From assembly GCA_036704045.1 (NCBI GenBank), contig DATNQM010000052.1, positions 1-64,000 on the forward strand: a stretch of 64,000 nt of DNA, read 5' to 3'. The translations under genes and the position numbers were made by a program. A model generated the notes under the pieces. The model worked only from the letters and a program-made list of their open reading frames with translations, was not told the DNA's origin and did not search any database. This document shows, piece by piece, positions 51,959 to 60,367 of this stretch (its first letter is position 1; each line of letters begins with the position of its first letter). Source of the DNA: Ancylothrix sp036704045. GTDB lineage: Bacteria; Cyanobacteriota; Cyanobacteriia; Cyanobacteriales; Oscillatoriaceae.

Positions 51959-53917
51959 TTAAGAAAACATCCCGTCAATCATATCGCGGTAATGTTCCAT
52001 GACTACCGGTCGCTTGATTTTTAGGGTCTGAGTCATCATGCCATTTTCAATCGTAAAAGGCACAGAAAGTATTCTCACCGGCCCAATTCTGTCATCCGCA
52101 CGATATCCCGGTCTATTTTTTACCTCTCGATTCAATTCTTGGCGAAATAAGTCTTGAATAGTTTTATTTGCCCAATCTATCTGCGTTGCATCTTCTGCTA
52201 AATTCATATTTTGTGTAGCAGCCCATCCCCGCACCGCATCCACATTTGGGACAATCAAAGCACCTATTATTTTTTGATCTTGTCCTACTAGCATGATTTG
52301 ATCAATGTAATTACTCCGCAAACAAGCGTCTTCAATGGGCTGGGGTTCAATATTTTCTCCATTGGTTAAAACAATCGTATCTTTCGCTCTACCCGTCAGC
52401 ACAAGGTCATTTCCGGGCGTTAACCACCCCAAATCTCCTGTATCAAACCAGCCCTCTGCATCAATTACTTTTTGAGTGGCTTTTTCATTTTTGTAATAAC
52501 CTTGCATGACTTGCGGGCCGCGTGCTAAAACTAAACCTCGCTGGCCTGTCGGTAAAGGGGCGCGAGTATCGGGGTCAACAATTTTAATTTCTGTGCCCGG
52601 AATAGGCCGGCCAGCCGAACCCCGCAAATTATGCCAATACCGGCGAGCAGTCAAAACCGGCGAAGTTTCGGTCAACCCATAGCCCACAAGCACTTGAATT
52701 CCCACCGCCTCATAAAAATTATCTAAAAATATCGCCAAGGAACCGCCGCCACTCAGTACATATTTGATGCGTCCGCCCGTTGCTTCCCGAATTTTTTTAT
52801 AAACCAAGCGTTCACCCAAAGCGTGTAACGGCCACAATGCCAAACTTTGCACTCTAGCTTTCAATTTTTCCGTCGCTGAAGGCATTTCTGCTGTCAAAGT
52901 TAAGCCTTTCGCTACACGCTGCGCCTGAATATATTGCTGGCTAAAAGAAAGTAAATTTTTAACTAATTTTTGTTTATTTGCCGGTTGGTCTCGTAGTTGT
53001 TTTTGAATGCCTTCATAAATCGATTCCCACAGTCGCGGCACTCCAATCATATAATGGGGTTTATATTCTTTGATGTCGCGTTTAACGTTGCGAAGATTAG
53101 TATAAATTTGGGTACAACCTTGGGAAATTAAAAAGTATTCAGCACTGCGTTCATAGGAATGCCAAGTTGGCAATATACTGAGGACACATTCACCTTTTTT
53201 TGGTGTAATAACGCTACCTAATGTAGTAACTTGATGCAGCAAATTTCCATGCGTCAGCATTACGCCTTTGGGCTGGCCGGTGGTTCCAGAAGTATAAAGC
53301 AAGGTTGCTAAAGTTTCTTTGGTATGTTTAAAACCTTTTAAAGATTTACCAGCCCCCGCTTCCATAATTTCTGTAAAGTTTTTAACCTTTAAAGTTTCCT
53401 CTGGCGGAGTTTCATCACTTAATAAAACTACCCATTGTAGGGGTAATTCATCTAATTTATGGCGTAATTTTTTTAAAGTTGCTAAATCTTCCACCACTAG
53501 GCCGGTGCTACCGCTATTTTCCAAAATATATAGCAATTCTTGCGTTTCTGCCTGGGATGATCTGACAACATTTGCACCACCGGCAGCCATAATTCCTTGA
53601 TCCGCAATCATCCACCGGCAACTATTATCGGCAAACAATGCAACGCGGGGAGGAATCAAATCTTCGCTTGGTTCTAAACCTAATTGTTGCAGGCCGGTGG
53701 CAAATTGTTTGATTTTTTCTGCTAATTCTGTGTAAGTTAATTGCAGAGGAATTTTGGCGTAGGGGTCAGATAAAGCAACGGTATCGCCAAAACGTGTAGC
53801 CGTAAGAGGCCAAATTTCTGCCATTGACTGCACAGAAGTATAATCTGCAAGTCTGCTGAGGTTAGTGCGTTCTTCTTCACTCAATTGATAGGCGTTATAT
53901 GCAGAGGGTAGATTCAT
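51959..53917 (-). CDS. aas: long-chain acyl-ACP / acyl-CoA synthetase (AMP-forming)
   Basis: 652 residues of the ANL superfamily. It activates free fatty acids with ATP; in cyanobacteria the product is acyl-ACP and the enzyme recycles lipid fatty acids. Motifs: P-loop-like LLYTSGTTGQPKGVMLTHGN (about 206-225), VGYGLTETSPVLTARR (acyl-adenylate contact), GWFDTGDLGWLTPG, and KDTIVLTNGENIEPQPIED in the hinge region. The length and the N-terminal SVQSMAEIWPLTATRFGDTVAL fit the Slr1609-type enzyme. Co-directional with ylqD 37 bases downstream and probably transcribed with it. Confidence 0.9.
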   Translation of the reverse strand: MNLPSAYNAYQLSEEERTNLSRLADYTSVQSMAEIWPLTATRFGDTVALSDPYAKIPLQLTYTELAEKIKQFATGLQQLGLEPSEDLIPPRVALFADNSCRWMIADQGIMAAGGANVVRSSQAETQELLYILENSGSTGLVVEDLATLKKLRHKLDELPLQWVVLLSDETPPEETLKVKNFTEIMEAGAGKSLKGFKHTKETLATLLYTSGTTGQPKGVMLTHGNLLHQVTTLGSVITPKKGECVLSILPTWHSYERSAEYFLISQGCTQIYTNLRNVKRDIKEYKPHYMIGVPRLWESIYEGIQKQLRDQPANKQKLVKNLLSFSQQYIQAQRVAKGLTLTAEMPSATEKLKARVQSLALWPLHALGERLVYKKIREATGGRIKYVLSGGGSLAIFLDNFYEAVGIQVLVGYGLTETSPVLTARRYWHNLRGSAGRPIPGTEIKIVDPDTRAPLPTGQRGLVLARGPQVMQGYYKNEKATQKVIDAEGWFDTGDLGWLTPGNDLVLTGRAKDTIVLTNGENIEPQPIEDACLRSNYIDQIMLVGQDQKIIGALIVPNVDAVRGWAATQNMNLAEDATQIDWANKTIQDLFRQELNREVKNRPGYRADDRIGPVRILSVPFTIENGMMTQTLKIKRPVVMEHYRDMIDGMFS

Positions 53918-54048
53918 GGTTTTTTGTGATTTTTTAGTTCTGACTTTAGTATGAAAATGTTTTATTGAAAAGAGTGCCAGTTTTAGGACAGTTGTTCAAC
54001 CTGCACTCATGGTATCTAAGTTTTTGATTGCAAAAAATAGAATACTTA

Positions 54049-56571
54049 TTAATTATTTTCCTTGCGCCACAGCCCCCTAACTAGTCTAATTTCTGCATTA
54101 CTATAACCTAAGCCCAAATATTCCTTAACTTTGCCAAAAGATTCCACACCAACGTTTTGAAAAGCTTCTTTAATCTTTTCTTGGCGGTTTTTTGGGATAA
54201 GTCGATCAATATCCACCACTTGTCCCATTTCCATTAATTCTGCTAAATGGCGAATAATTGTTGTGACTCTAATATTTCTTTTGTCGGCAATTTCTTCGGG
54301 CGAGAGTTTTTGGTTTTCAAATAATTCTAAAGTTTCCAACTGCGTTGCAGTAGGTTGAGATGGCGTTACTTTTTTTTGCCTAAGCCACCAACTGCGTACC
54401 AAACGAATCTCGTCATAATGATATTCCATTCCCAGATATTCGTACACCGGCTTAAGAGAATCGCAGGCTATCATTTCGATGGCTTCTATGATAACTTTTT
54501 GCCTGCTTTTTTCTACTAATTTATTTAAATTTACCGGCTGTCCCATCTCCAATAATTCTGCTAAATGTCCGCTGACTGTTACCGTCGATAAATTACGTTT
54601 TTGGGCAATTTCTTCGAGACTAAATCCTTGTTTATGTAATTCTAAAGTTTTTAATTGAGTATAGGAAACTTCGCTATCTTCATCTTTTATTGCTAGTGAT
54701 TTACTCACAGGTTCAGGTTTGTAATCGCTAAAATTATTTTCTTGACAAAAAGCTATAATTTCGGCTACAAATCTTTCTCCATAAAGAGATAATTTATAAT
54801 TTCCTACCCCTGATAATTCTCCAAAAGATTCTAAGTTCTGCGGCCGTTGCCTTGCCATTAGTTTTAAAGTAGAATCTGCAAACACCATATAGGGGGCAAC
54901 ACCTTGAATATCTGCAATACGTTTGCGTAAGTTTTTCAAGATTTCTAGCAAGGTTTCTTCATCCACAGAAAACGGTCTCTCTCTGCTTTGTGAGACACCG
55001 GCTTTCACTGATACCGCCACATAAACCTTGCGTTGATTACGAAAAATTTCCCAACTAACTGCATTCAATTTCAACACCGAAAAACCGTCACTTGTCTGAT
55101 CCACCATGCCTTGATGAATCAAAGTTCTTGCTAACAGTTTCCAATCATCCTCTGTACGATCTTTACCAATGCCATAGGTAGATAATTCATGGTGTCTATT
55201 TTGTAAAATTTTGTCTTTTTTAGAACCTCGCAAAACTTCAATAATATAATTAATACCATAACGTTCTTTACAGCGAGCAACACAAGAAAGAAACTTTTGG
55301 GCTTCTACTGTCCAATCTTGTAAAGGTTTGGGAAACCGGCAATTATCGCAAGTTTCACACTTACCAGGAAATTGTTCTCCAAAATAACTTAATTGAATTG
55401 TCCGCCGGCATTCTGTACCCTCGGCATAGTCTACAACTCGACGTAATTGTTGATAGGCAATGCGTTGTTCTTGCGGGTCTGGTTTTTCATCAATAAAATG
55501 CTCAATAGTTTTTAAATCACCATACCCAAAAAATAAAATACACTGGGCCGGTTCTGCATCTCTCCCGGCGCGACCGGCTTCTTGATAATATCCTTCTAAA
55601 GTTTTAGGAATGTCATAGTGAATGACTGTTCGCACATCCGGTTTATTAATGCCCATCCCAAAGGCAATGGTAGCTATAATAACCTGCACATCATCGCGGA
55701 TAAAACGAGTTTGATTACGACTTCTTTGTTCATCATTCATGCCGGCGTGATAGGGCAAGGCATTGATTTTATCGCGTTGTAATTTTTCGGCAAGTTCATC
55801 AACTTTTCGCCGACTCAAACAATAAACAATTGTACTACCTTTGGTCTTTTTTATAATTTGTAAAAGTTCGCTGTAAGCGGTTTTAGTTTTTTGTCGAACT
55901 TCGTAATATAAATTAGGCCGGTTAAAACTAGCAATATGAATAAAAGGATGTTGTAAAGCTAATTGTTGAATAATATCTTGACGAACTCGCACGGTAGCAG
56001 TCGCAGTAAGCGCCATCACCGACACCCCTGGATAGCGATTTCTCAGTTGTTGAAGACGCCGGTATTCTGGGCGAAAATCATGGCCCCATTCAGAAACACA
56101 ATGGGCTTCATCAATAGCAAAATTAGAAATTCCAATTCGGGCATGAATAAAATCAAGAAACGCTAAAAATCTTTCGGCTAATAAACGTTCTGGTGCCACA
56201 TAAAGTAATTTAATTTTGCCTCCAACAATGGCTTGTTCCCGTGAGCGGACTTCTTCAAAAGATAAGGTACTATTAAGAAAAGTCGCACCAATACCATTGT
56301 TTTCTAAAGCTTCTACTTGATCTTGCATCAAAGCAATTAATGGAGAAACCACCACCGTAAGTCCTGTTTTTAGCAAAGACGGTAACTGAAAACATAAAGA
56401 TTTCCCGCCGCCGGTGGGCATTACAATCAAAGAATCGCGGCTACCAAGGGCATTTTCGACAATTTCTCGCTGTCCGGGGCGAAAAGAGTCATAACCAAAA
56501 TATTGTTTCAGCGCTTGTTCTATCGCCAAAGGCGAGCAGGGCTGTTGAGGTATGGGTGCTGACATTGCCAT
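54049..56571 (-). CDS. recQ: ATP-dependent DNA helicase RecQ with duplicated C-terminal tail
   Basis: 840 residues; classic RecQ is about 610. Helicase motifs include MPTGGGKSLCFQLP (Walker A) and AIDEAHCVSEWGHDFRPEYR (DEAH). The zinc-binding C-terminal region holds CRRTIQLSYFGE, then CETCDNC. The HRDC domain follows (EETLLEILKNLRKRIADIQG to SGVGNYKLSLYG). After it come two tandem copies of a helix-turn-helix-like module: 640-735 (LKTLELHKQGFSLEEIAQKR) and 745-840 (LETLELFENQKLSPEEIADK), each ending EIRLVR. Such HTH_40-type tails occur in some RecQ proteins and may bind DNA or partners. Roles in recombination and replication repair are family knowledge. Confidence 0.93.
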   Translation of the reverse strand: MAMSAPIPQQPCSPLAIEQALKQYFGYDSFRPGQREIVENALGSRDSLIVMPTGGGKSLCFQLPSLLKTGLTVVVSPLIALMQDQVEALENNGIGATFLNSTLSFEEVRSREQAIVGGKIKLLYVAPERLLAERFLAFLDFIHARIGISNFAIDEAHCVSEWGHDFRPEYRRLQQLRNRYPGVSVMALTATATVRVRQDIIQQLALQHPFIHIASFNRPNLYYEVRQKTKTAYSELLQIIKKTKGSTIVYCLSRRKVDELAEKLQRDKINALPYHAGMNDEQRSRNQTRFIRDDVQVIIATIAFGMGINKPDVRTVIHYDIPKTLEGYYQEAGRAGRDAEPAQCILFFGYGDLKTIEHFIDEKPDPQEQRIAYQQLRRVVDYAEGTECRRTIQLSYFGEQFPGKCETCDNCRFPKPLQDWTVEAQKFLSCVARCKERYGINYIIEVLRGSKKDKILQNRHHELSTYGIGKDRTEDDWKLLARTLIHQGMVDQTSDGFSVLKLNAVSWEIFRNQRKVYVAVSVKAGVSQSRERPFSVDEETLLEILKNLRKRIADIQGVAPYMVFADSTLKLMARQRPQNLESFGELSGVGNYKLSLYGERFVAEIIAFCQENNFSDYKPEPVSKSLAIKDEDSEVSYTQLKTLELHKQGFSLEEIAQKRNLSTVTVSGHLAELLEMGQPVNLNKLVEKSRQKVIIEAIEMIACDSLKPVYEYLGMEYHYDEIRLVRSWWLRQKKVTPSQPTATQLETLELFENQKLSPEEIADKRNIRVTTIIRHLAELMEMGQVVDIDRLIPKNRQEKIKEAFQNVGVESFGKVKEYLGLGYSNAEIRLVRGLWRKENN

Positions 56572-56772
56572 TTTAGAAGTCGGGAACCTTCACTTATTTT
56601 AGGCGTTAAGGGAACTTTTTATTGATTATTTTTGATTGGTAGATTTTTCAAGCAAAAAAACTGGTGTTTTTGGGCCTTTAAAAAATATCTAAGCAAATAT
56701 CCTGTTAGCTGCGGACACGACTGAAAATTAAATTAATACAATTTTACCAATGTAATATTTGTCCACGAAAAA

Positions 56773-57024
56773 ATGTTAGTTCCTCTTTGGCAACATCCAG
56801 GCTACCGCCATCAAGAAAGTCATCTACATTTAATCACAAAAGAAAATACTTCTGCCCCTATGGATGCCGCTATTTGTTCTCCTATTCCTGTTTCTAGCAA
56901 TTTTGTTTGTCCCCTGACCAATCAAATTTTAGGTGAATGCAATTGCATAAAATCTGCCCTTAAGCCCCATGATTTATGTTTGTTTTGTCCAGCCGCTAGA
57001 ATGCACTTACCTACGGCTATATAA
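56773..57024 (+). CDS. hypothetical cysteine-containing small protein
   Basis: 83 residues, ATG to TAA, divergent from recQ. Eight cysteines, seven of them after residue 45, including CNC and CLFC (GECNCIKSA, LCLFCPAARM), could bind a metal. There is no signal peptide or membrane helix. No ribosome binding site is obvious, but codon use (many T- and A-ending codons) looks like that of nearby genes. I do not recognise a family. Confidence 0.4.
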   Translation: MLVPLWQHPGYRHQESHLHLITKENTSAPMDAAICSPIPVSSNFVCPLTNQILGECNCIKSALKPHDLCLFCPAARMHLPTAI

Positions 57025-57185
57025 AACTTCCATTTTTATTATTGTGGCAATCAATTAAATATGTTATGTGATGTTGCGATAGAGGATAAATATAACGTTT
57101 GCATTCAAAAATAAAAAATCTATAACTCTTTACTTTTATGCTGTTGGTCGGGCATAATAGTAGCAATAATTTTGTGGAAAAGATC

Positions 57186-57470
57186 ATGCCTAAAGCAGTG
57201 TGGAACGGAGCAACCTTAGCAGAAAGCAACCAATGTGAAGTGGTGGAAGGAAATTATTATTTTCCTCCATCCGCCATCAACCGCGAGTATTTTAAAGAAA
57301 GCAGCACTCACACTACTTGTCCCTGGAAAGGTGTTGCTAGTTATTACAGTATTGAAGTTGACGGGCAAGTTAATAAAGATGCCGCTTGGTATTATCCTCA
57401 AACAAAAGATGCGGCCAAAAATATTGAAGGTTATGTTGCTTTTTGGCGTGGTGTCAAAGTTGAAGGGTGA
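57186..57470 (+). CDS. DUF427 domain protein
   Basis: 94 residues from the ATG at 57186 (MPKAVWNGATLAES), the usual start; an in-frame ATG at 57138 is less likely. The entire protein is one DUF427 (nucleotidyltransferase-like beta fold) domain: VVEGNYYFPPSAINREYF, THTTCPWKGVASYYSIEVDG and DAAWYYPQTKDAAKNIEGYVAFW. The family is widespread and its biochemical role is unknown. It stands alone, followed by a double-hairpin repeat. Confidence 0.88.
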   Translation: MPKAVWNGATLAESNQCEVVEGNYYFPPSAINREYFKESSTHTTCPWKGVASYYSIEVDGQVNKDAAWYYPQTKDAAKNIEGYVAFWRGVKVEG

Positions 57471-57508
57471 AAATTTAATCAGAGAATTAGGGTGTTTTTT
57501 GTAAAATG

Positions 57509-57556
57509 CGCCGGTTTTAACCGGCGTCTACCCGATAAAAAACCCCTCCGGGGTTA
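57509..57556 (+). repeat. double-hairpin repeat unit
   Basis: Hairpin 1 is the perfect palindrome CGCCGGTT-TT-AACCGGCG (57509-57526). Linker TCTACCCGATAAAA. Hairpin 2 is AACCCC-TCC-GGGGTT (57541-57555). Same architecture as the units at 4193-4348 and 58241-58500. It lies 90 bases beyond the end of the MazF-like gene. Confidence 0.8.
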
Positions 57557-57646
57557 AGGTTAAAAGCGGTGGATGGTGGATGAATAAAACCCCTATGCGG
57601 TTAAGAAATATCAAGAATAAAAAAAGGCTGGGTTTTAATGGGCATT

Positions 57647-57997
57647 TTAAGAAATATCTAAGGACTTTTTAAGCGCTTCTTTTATTTCGCCTAGAAGTTG
57701 TGATGAGAGAGTTCCTAATTGCTTCATAAAAACTGATTGATTAACGGTGGCAATTTTATCTCCTCTGATTAAAGATGTTTTTTTGAGACCGGTTGCTAGA
57801 AAGTCTGGATGATCTTCGGGAATTAATACCCATGTTTCTTGTAATTCCACTGTAGGGATTTTTGAGAAAATTCCTAAGATTATTAATTCTTCTCGATGAA
57901 CTGCAATAACAAGTGCCGGTCTAACTTTTGTGGAGATTAAATCACTAAAGGGAAATCTCACCAGCCAAATTTCACCATATTTAGCTTTCAAGTTCAT
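57647..57997 (-). CDS. PemK/MazF-type toxin
   Basis: 116 residues from the ATG at 57997 (MNLKAKYGEIWLVRFPF), which overlaps the end of the antitoxin gene by 17 bases; an in-frame ATG at 58030 is upstream and less fitting. The PemK fold starts YGEIWLVRFPFSD and RPALVIAVHREE, with KKTSLIRGDKIATVNQSVF in the conserved C-terminal half. The family are sequence-specific mRNA endoribonucleases. Overlap implies translational coupling with the upstream antitoxin. Double-hairpin repeats lie on both sides of the pair. Confidence 0.82.
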   Translation of the reverse strand: MNLKAKYGEIWLVRFPFSDLISTKVRPALVIAVHREELIILGIFSKIPTVELQETWVLIPEDHPDFLATGLKKTSLIRGDKIATVNQSVFMKQLGTLSSQLLGEIKEALKKSLDIS

Positions 57998-58196
57998 AGA
58001 TATCCTCTTCGGGGTCGTTCCATTCTTCAAAACCTGTTTCTGCTAACTGCATCATCCCCATAGTTTGTATTTGTTCTTCCAATTCTGATAACAGCTTTTC
58101 TTGTTCTTTTAAAGGTAGTTGAAATATCAGTGCTTTGATTTCTTCAACGGTAGGAGGTTTCATACTGGACATCAGTGGGGTATTATGTTTATTCAT
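57981..58196 (-). CDS. probable antitoxin of the MazF-type toxin
   Basis: 71 residues, first gene of the pair. It is mostly helical and acidic at the C-terminus (FEEWNDPEEDIYELES), like toxin-neutralising tails. KPPTVEEIKALIFQLPLKEQEKLLSEL is a helical segment common to small cyanobacterial antitoxins. The start at 58196 is uncertain: ATG codons also occur at residues 9 and 12 (58163). No named DNA-binding domain is recognised. The identity rests mainly on position and the 17-base overlap with the toxin gene. Confidence 0.7.
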   Translation of the reverse strand: MNKHNTPLMSSMKPPTVEEIKALIFQLPLKEQEKLLSELEEQIQTMGMMQLAETGFEEWNDPEEDIYELES

Positions 58197-58240
58197 TATA
58201 TCTTGTTGGCTTTGGTTGACAACTGCAATTTAAGAAGTAT

Positions 58241-58500
58241 CGGTTAAAACCGGCGGATGGTACACAATAAAAAAACCCTCCGGGGTTAATCATAAAATTC
58301 GATAATTTATCATCAACAAAACCGGCACTCAACAAAACCGACACCCATATTTGTCGCCGGTTAAAACCGGCGCCTACACAAATAAAACCCCTTCGGGGTT
58401 AATCATTAAATTCGATAATTTCTTATCAACAAAACCGGCACATACCAATAACCCAACCCCGGAGGGGTTTTATTCATGTAGACGCCGGTTTCAACCGGCG
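58241..58500. repeat. cluster of three double-hairpin repeat units
   Basis: Two direct units and one inverted unit. Unit 1 begins at 58241 (CGGTTAAAACCGGCG, then CCCTCCGGGG). Unit 2 begins at 58355 (CGCCGGTT-AA-AACCGGCG, linker CCTACACAAATAAA, AACCCC-TTC-GGGGTT at 58386-58400). Unit 3 is inverted: AACCCC-GGA-GGGGTT at 58455-58469 and CGCCGGTT-TC-AACCGGCG at 58483-58500. After hairpin 2, units 1 and 2 share a further stretch of about 45 bases (TTAATCAT, AAATTCGATAATTT, ATCAACAAAACCGGCAC). The block starts 44 bases upstream of the antitoxin start. Confidence 0.85.
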
Positions 58501-58559
58501 GCAAATGCTCAAATCCTTATATGTTAGACTTTACAAGTCTCGACGTGAGAGAAGCGCAC

Positions 58560-58802
58560 TCACAAATCAAAACGATTACGGTACCACCAATAAAATCCGA
58601 ACGTAAAAGAAAACCACAGCAAATATACACATAAGCCAAGATGCCGCATCACCTTACGATGCAACGCCTCCTTACACCATTCAACCCATCCAAACTCACA
58701 GGCCACAAACGGCCACAACAGAGCGCCCCCAGCCACAAAAATACACACCAGCAAGAACCAGAACCCCAGGGTCACCAAAAGCTTCCTATATTTTCTCTTC
58801 AT
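58560..58802 (-). CDS. hypothetical small membrane protein
   Basis: 80 residues from the ATG at 58802 (MKRKYRKLLVTLGFWF); the frame stays open to an ATG at 58868 but the longer start adds a less likely polar stretch. Two membrane helices: about 8-31 (LLVTLGFWFLLVCIFVAGGALLWP, given here in two parts: LLVTLGFWFLLV and CIFVAGGALLWP) and about 54-74 (LGLCVYLLWFSFTFGFYWWY). A charged loop WCKEALHRKVMRH lies between, and the C-terminus is RNRFDL. No family recognised. An opposite-strand frame covers much of it but has no membrane or domain logic. Confidence 0.5.
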   Translation of the reverse strand: MKRKYRKLLVTLGFWFLLVCIFVAGGALLWPFVACEFGWVEWCKEALHRKVMRHLGLCVYLLWFSFTFGFYWWYRNRFDL

Positions 58803-59081
58803 ACTCTCTCGTACCCCCCAGGCTTTGATAAATACGTTTCTGCACCGAAAAACCAAACCGGCCCTCACTATATTTTACCCACAGCTTATCTATCCTTCTC
58901 AGGTCTGTACAGGGAAAATTATCGATGTCTTCAACTCTTAACCACTCTTCCTTAGCCTATAGCGGATGTGGATGTTTGGATTAGATTTTAACTCAACTTT
59001 TGTAGATTAAGTTCAGCAAAAGGAAACCCAAAAAACACACAAAAAAATCTAAAATTTTTGCATTAAAAAGTAGAAAATCCC
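58803..59081. other. intergenic region before the cax promoter
   Basis: No gene I can support. The left part may be leader of the small membrane protein (minus strand), the right part belongs to the cax promoter region. A short stretch near 58995-59025 (CAACTTTT, then TTCAGCAAAAGGAA) resembles sequence at about 31130-31160, possibly shared mobile-element debris. Confidence 0.35.
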
Positions 59082-59110
59082 TAGACATTTGCAAACCGGC
59101 ATGATATGAT
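59082..59110 (+). promoter_or_regulatory. sigma-70 type promoter of cax
   Basis: TAGACA (59082-59087) as -35 (five of six consensus bases), 17-base spacer, TATGAT (59105-59110) as -10 (five of six). Transcription would start near 59117, giving a leader of about 100 bases before the cax ATG. Confidence 0.6.
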
Positions 59111-59217
59111 AAAATCGATAAGGAAGAACTACCTTTAAACATAAATATTTGTAACATTCGTCAACCCTAAAGCACACCGGCTATAGTTGCGAAAGACAGA
59201 AAAAATCAACTATAACC

Positions 59218-60306
59218 ATGTCAATCAAAAAAACACTCTCCTACGTCCTGTTAATATTTGTCCCCATATCCATCGCAGCGGAATACTTACACTGGGGAAC
59301 CATGCCAGTATTCATCACCTCAGCATTAGGCATAGTCCCCCTAGCCATTTGGTTAAGCACAGCAACCGAAGAAGTTGCCCTAACAACCGGCCCCTCAATT
59401 GGAGGATTATTAAACGCCGTATTTGGCAACGCCACCGAATTAATTATCGCAGTCGTAGCCCTAAAAGCCGGCCTTGTAGATATCGTTAAAGCCAGCATCA
59501 CCGGCACCATCATCAGCAACATCTTATTAGTCATGGGACTATCAATGTTTTTAGGAGGATTGAGGTATAAAGAGCAAGAATTTCAGCCGGTTATTGCCCG
59601 TGTAAACGGTTCCACAATGACCCTAGCAGTAACAGCAATATTATTACCAACCACCGTAATTTATACCTCCAACGGCGTCGAACCATCCGCCATAGAAAAC
59701 CTATCGCTTACCGCCGCAGTGGTGATGATTATTGTCTATATACTCACCCTAATTTTTTCCTTAAAAACCCACAGCTATCTTTACGATGTTAGCGTAGTAG
59801 ACCTAGAAGAAGGAACCCCAGAAAAAGACACCCACGAACACAAACCCAACTTGTGGTTATGGTTAGGAGTATTACTAATTTCCACCATAGCAGTAGCCAT
59901 AGAATCAGAGATTTTTGTGGGAGTTGTAGAAGAAGCAACCCAAGGATTAGGGTTAACACCATTATTCACCGGCGTAATACTTTTACCCCTCGTTGGTGGC
60001 GCCGCAGAATACGTTACAGCAATCGGAGTTGCCCTCAAAAATAACATGGATTTATCCGTTTCTGTAGCAATGGGTTCAAGTTTGTTAGTAGCCTTATTAG
60101 TGGCGCCGGTTTTGGTGTTATTAGGGTTAGTATTTCATCAGCCAATGGACTTAAATTTTAACCCCTTTGAAGTTGTGGCGGTAGCGATAGCAGTCGCATT
60201 AGGAAACTTGATTAGCTTAGATGGAAAATCTAACTGGCTGGAGGGGAGTTTATTATTAGCAACCTATGTAATTTTGGGGGCTGCTTTTTATTTCCATCCC
60301 GCCTAA
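59218..60306 (+). CDS. cax: calcium/proton exchanger (CaCA family, CAX)
   Basis: 362 residues, about 11 membrane helices. The two alpha-repeat motifs are GNATELIIAVVALKAG (about 79-94) and GGAAEYVTAIGVALKNN (about 259-275); their acidic residues bind Ca2+. An acidic loop between the halves (DLEEGTPEKDTHEH) is usual for CAX. It exports Ca2+ in exchange for protons. Transcribed alone from the promoter at 59082-59110; a long hairpin between it and the convergent Rpn gene terminates it. Confidence 0.92.
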   Translation: MSIKKTLSYVLLIFVPISIAAEYLHWGTMPVFITSALGIVPLAIWLSTATEEVALTTGPSIGGLLNAVFGNATELIIAVVALKAGLVDIVKASITGTIISNILLVMGLSMFLGGLRYKEQEFQPVIARVNGSTMTLAVTAILLPTTVIYTSNGVEPSAIENLSLTAAVVMIIVYILTLIFSLKTHSYLYDVSVVDLEEGTPEKDTHEHKPNLWLWLGVLLISTIAVAIESEIFVGVVEEATQGLGLTPLFTGVILLPLVGGAAEYVTAIGVALKNNMDLSVSVAMGSSLLVALLVAPVLVLLGLVFHQPMDLNFNPFEVVAVAIAVALGNLISLDGKSNWLEGSLLLATYVILGAAFYFHPA

Positions 60307-60323
60307 ATTTTAACTTTCCCAGT

Positions 60324-60360
60324 GCAGATGAACACGGATAGGTTATCTGTGTTTATCTGC
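60324..60360. terminator. long hairpin between cax and the Rpn gene
   Basis: GCAGAT (60324-60329) ... ATCTGC (60355-60360), with inner pairings AACAC/GTGTT and GATA/TATC, each separated by single mismatches. It serves convergent genes, so it probably terminates both. Read on the minus strand it contains AACCGCAGATAAAC, also found at the lipA-gpsA hairpin (21294-21335). Confidence 0.6.
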
Positions 60361-60367
60361 GGTTAAT

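Noticed and set aside
58241..58500. Repeat cluster considered as a CRISPR array
   Set aside because: Units are palindromic, occur in both orientations and lack regular unique spacers; no cas genes are present.
58641..58955. Plus-strand frame opposite the small membrane protein
   Set aside because: No domain, no ribosome binding site; the minus-strand frame has coherent membrane helices.
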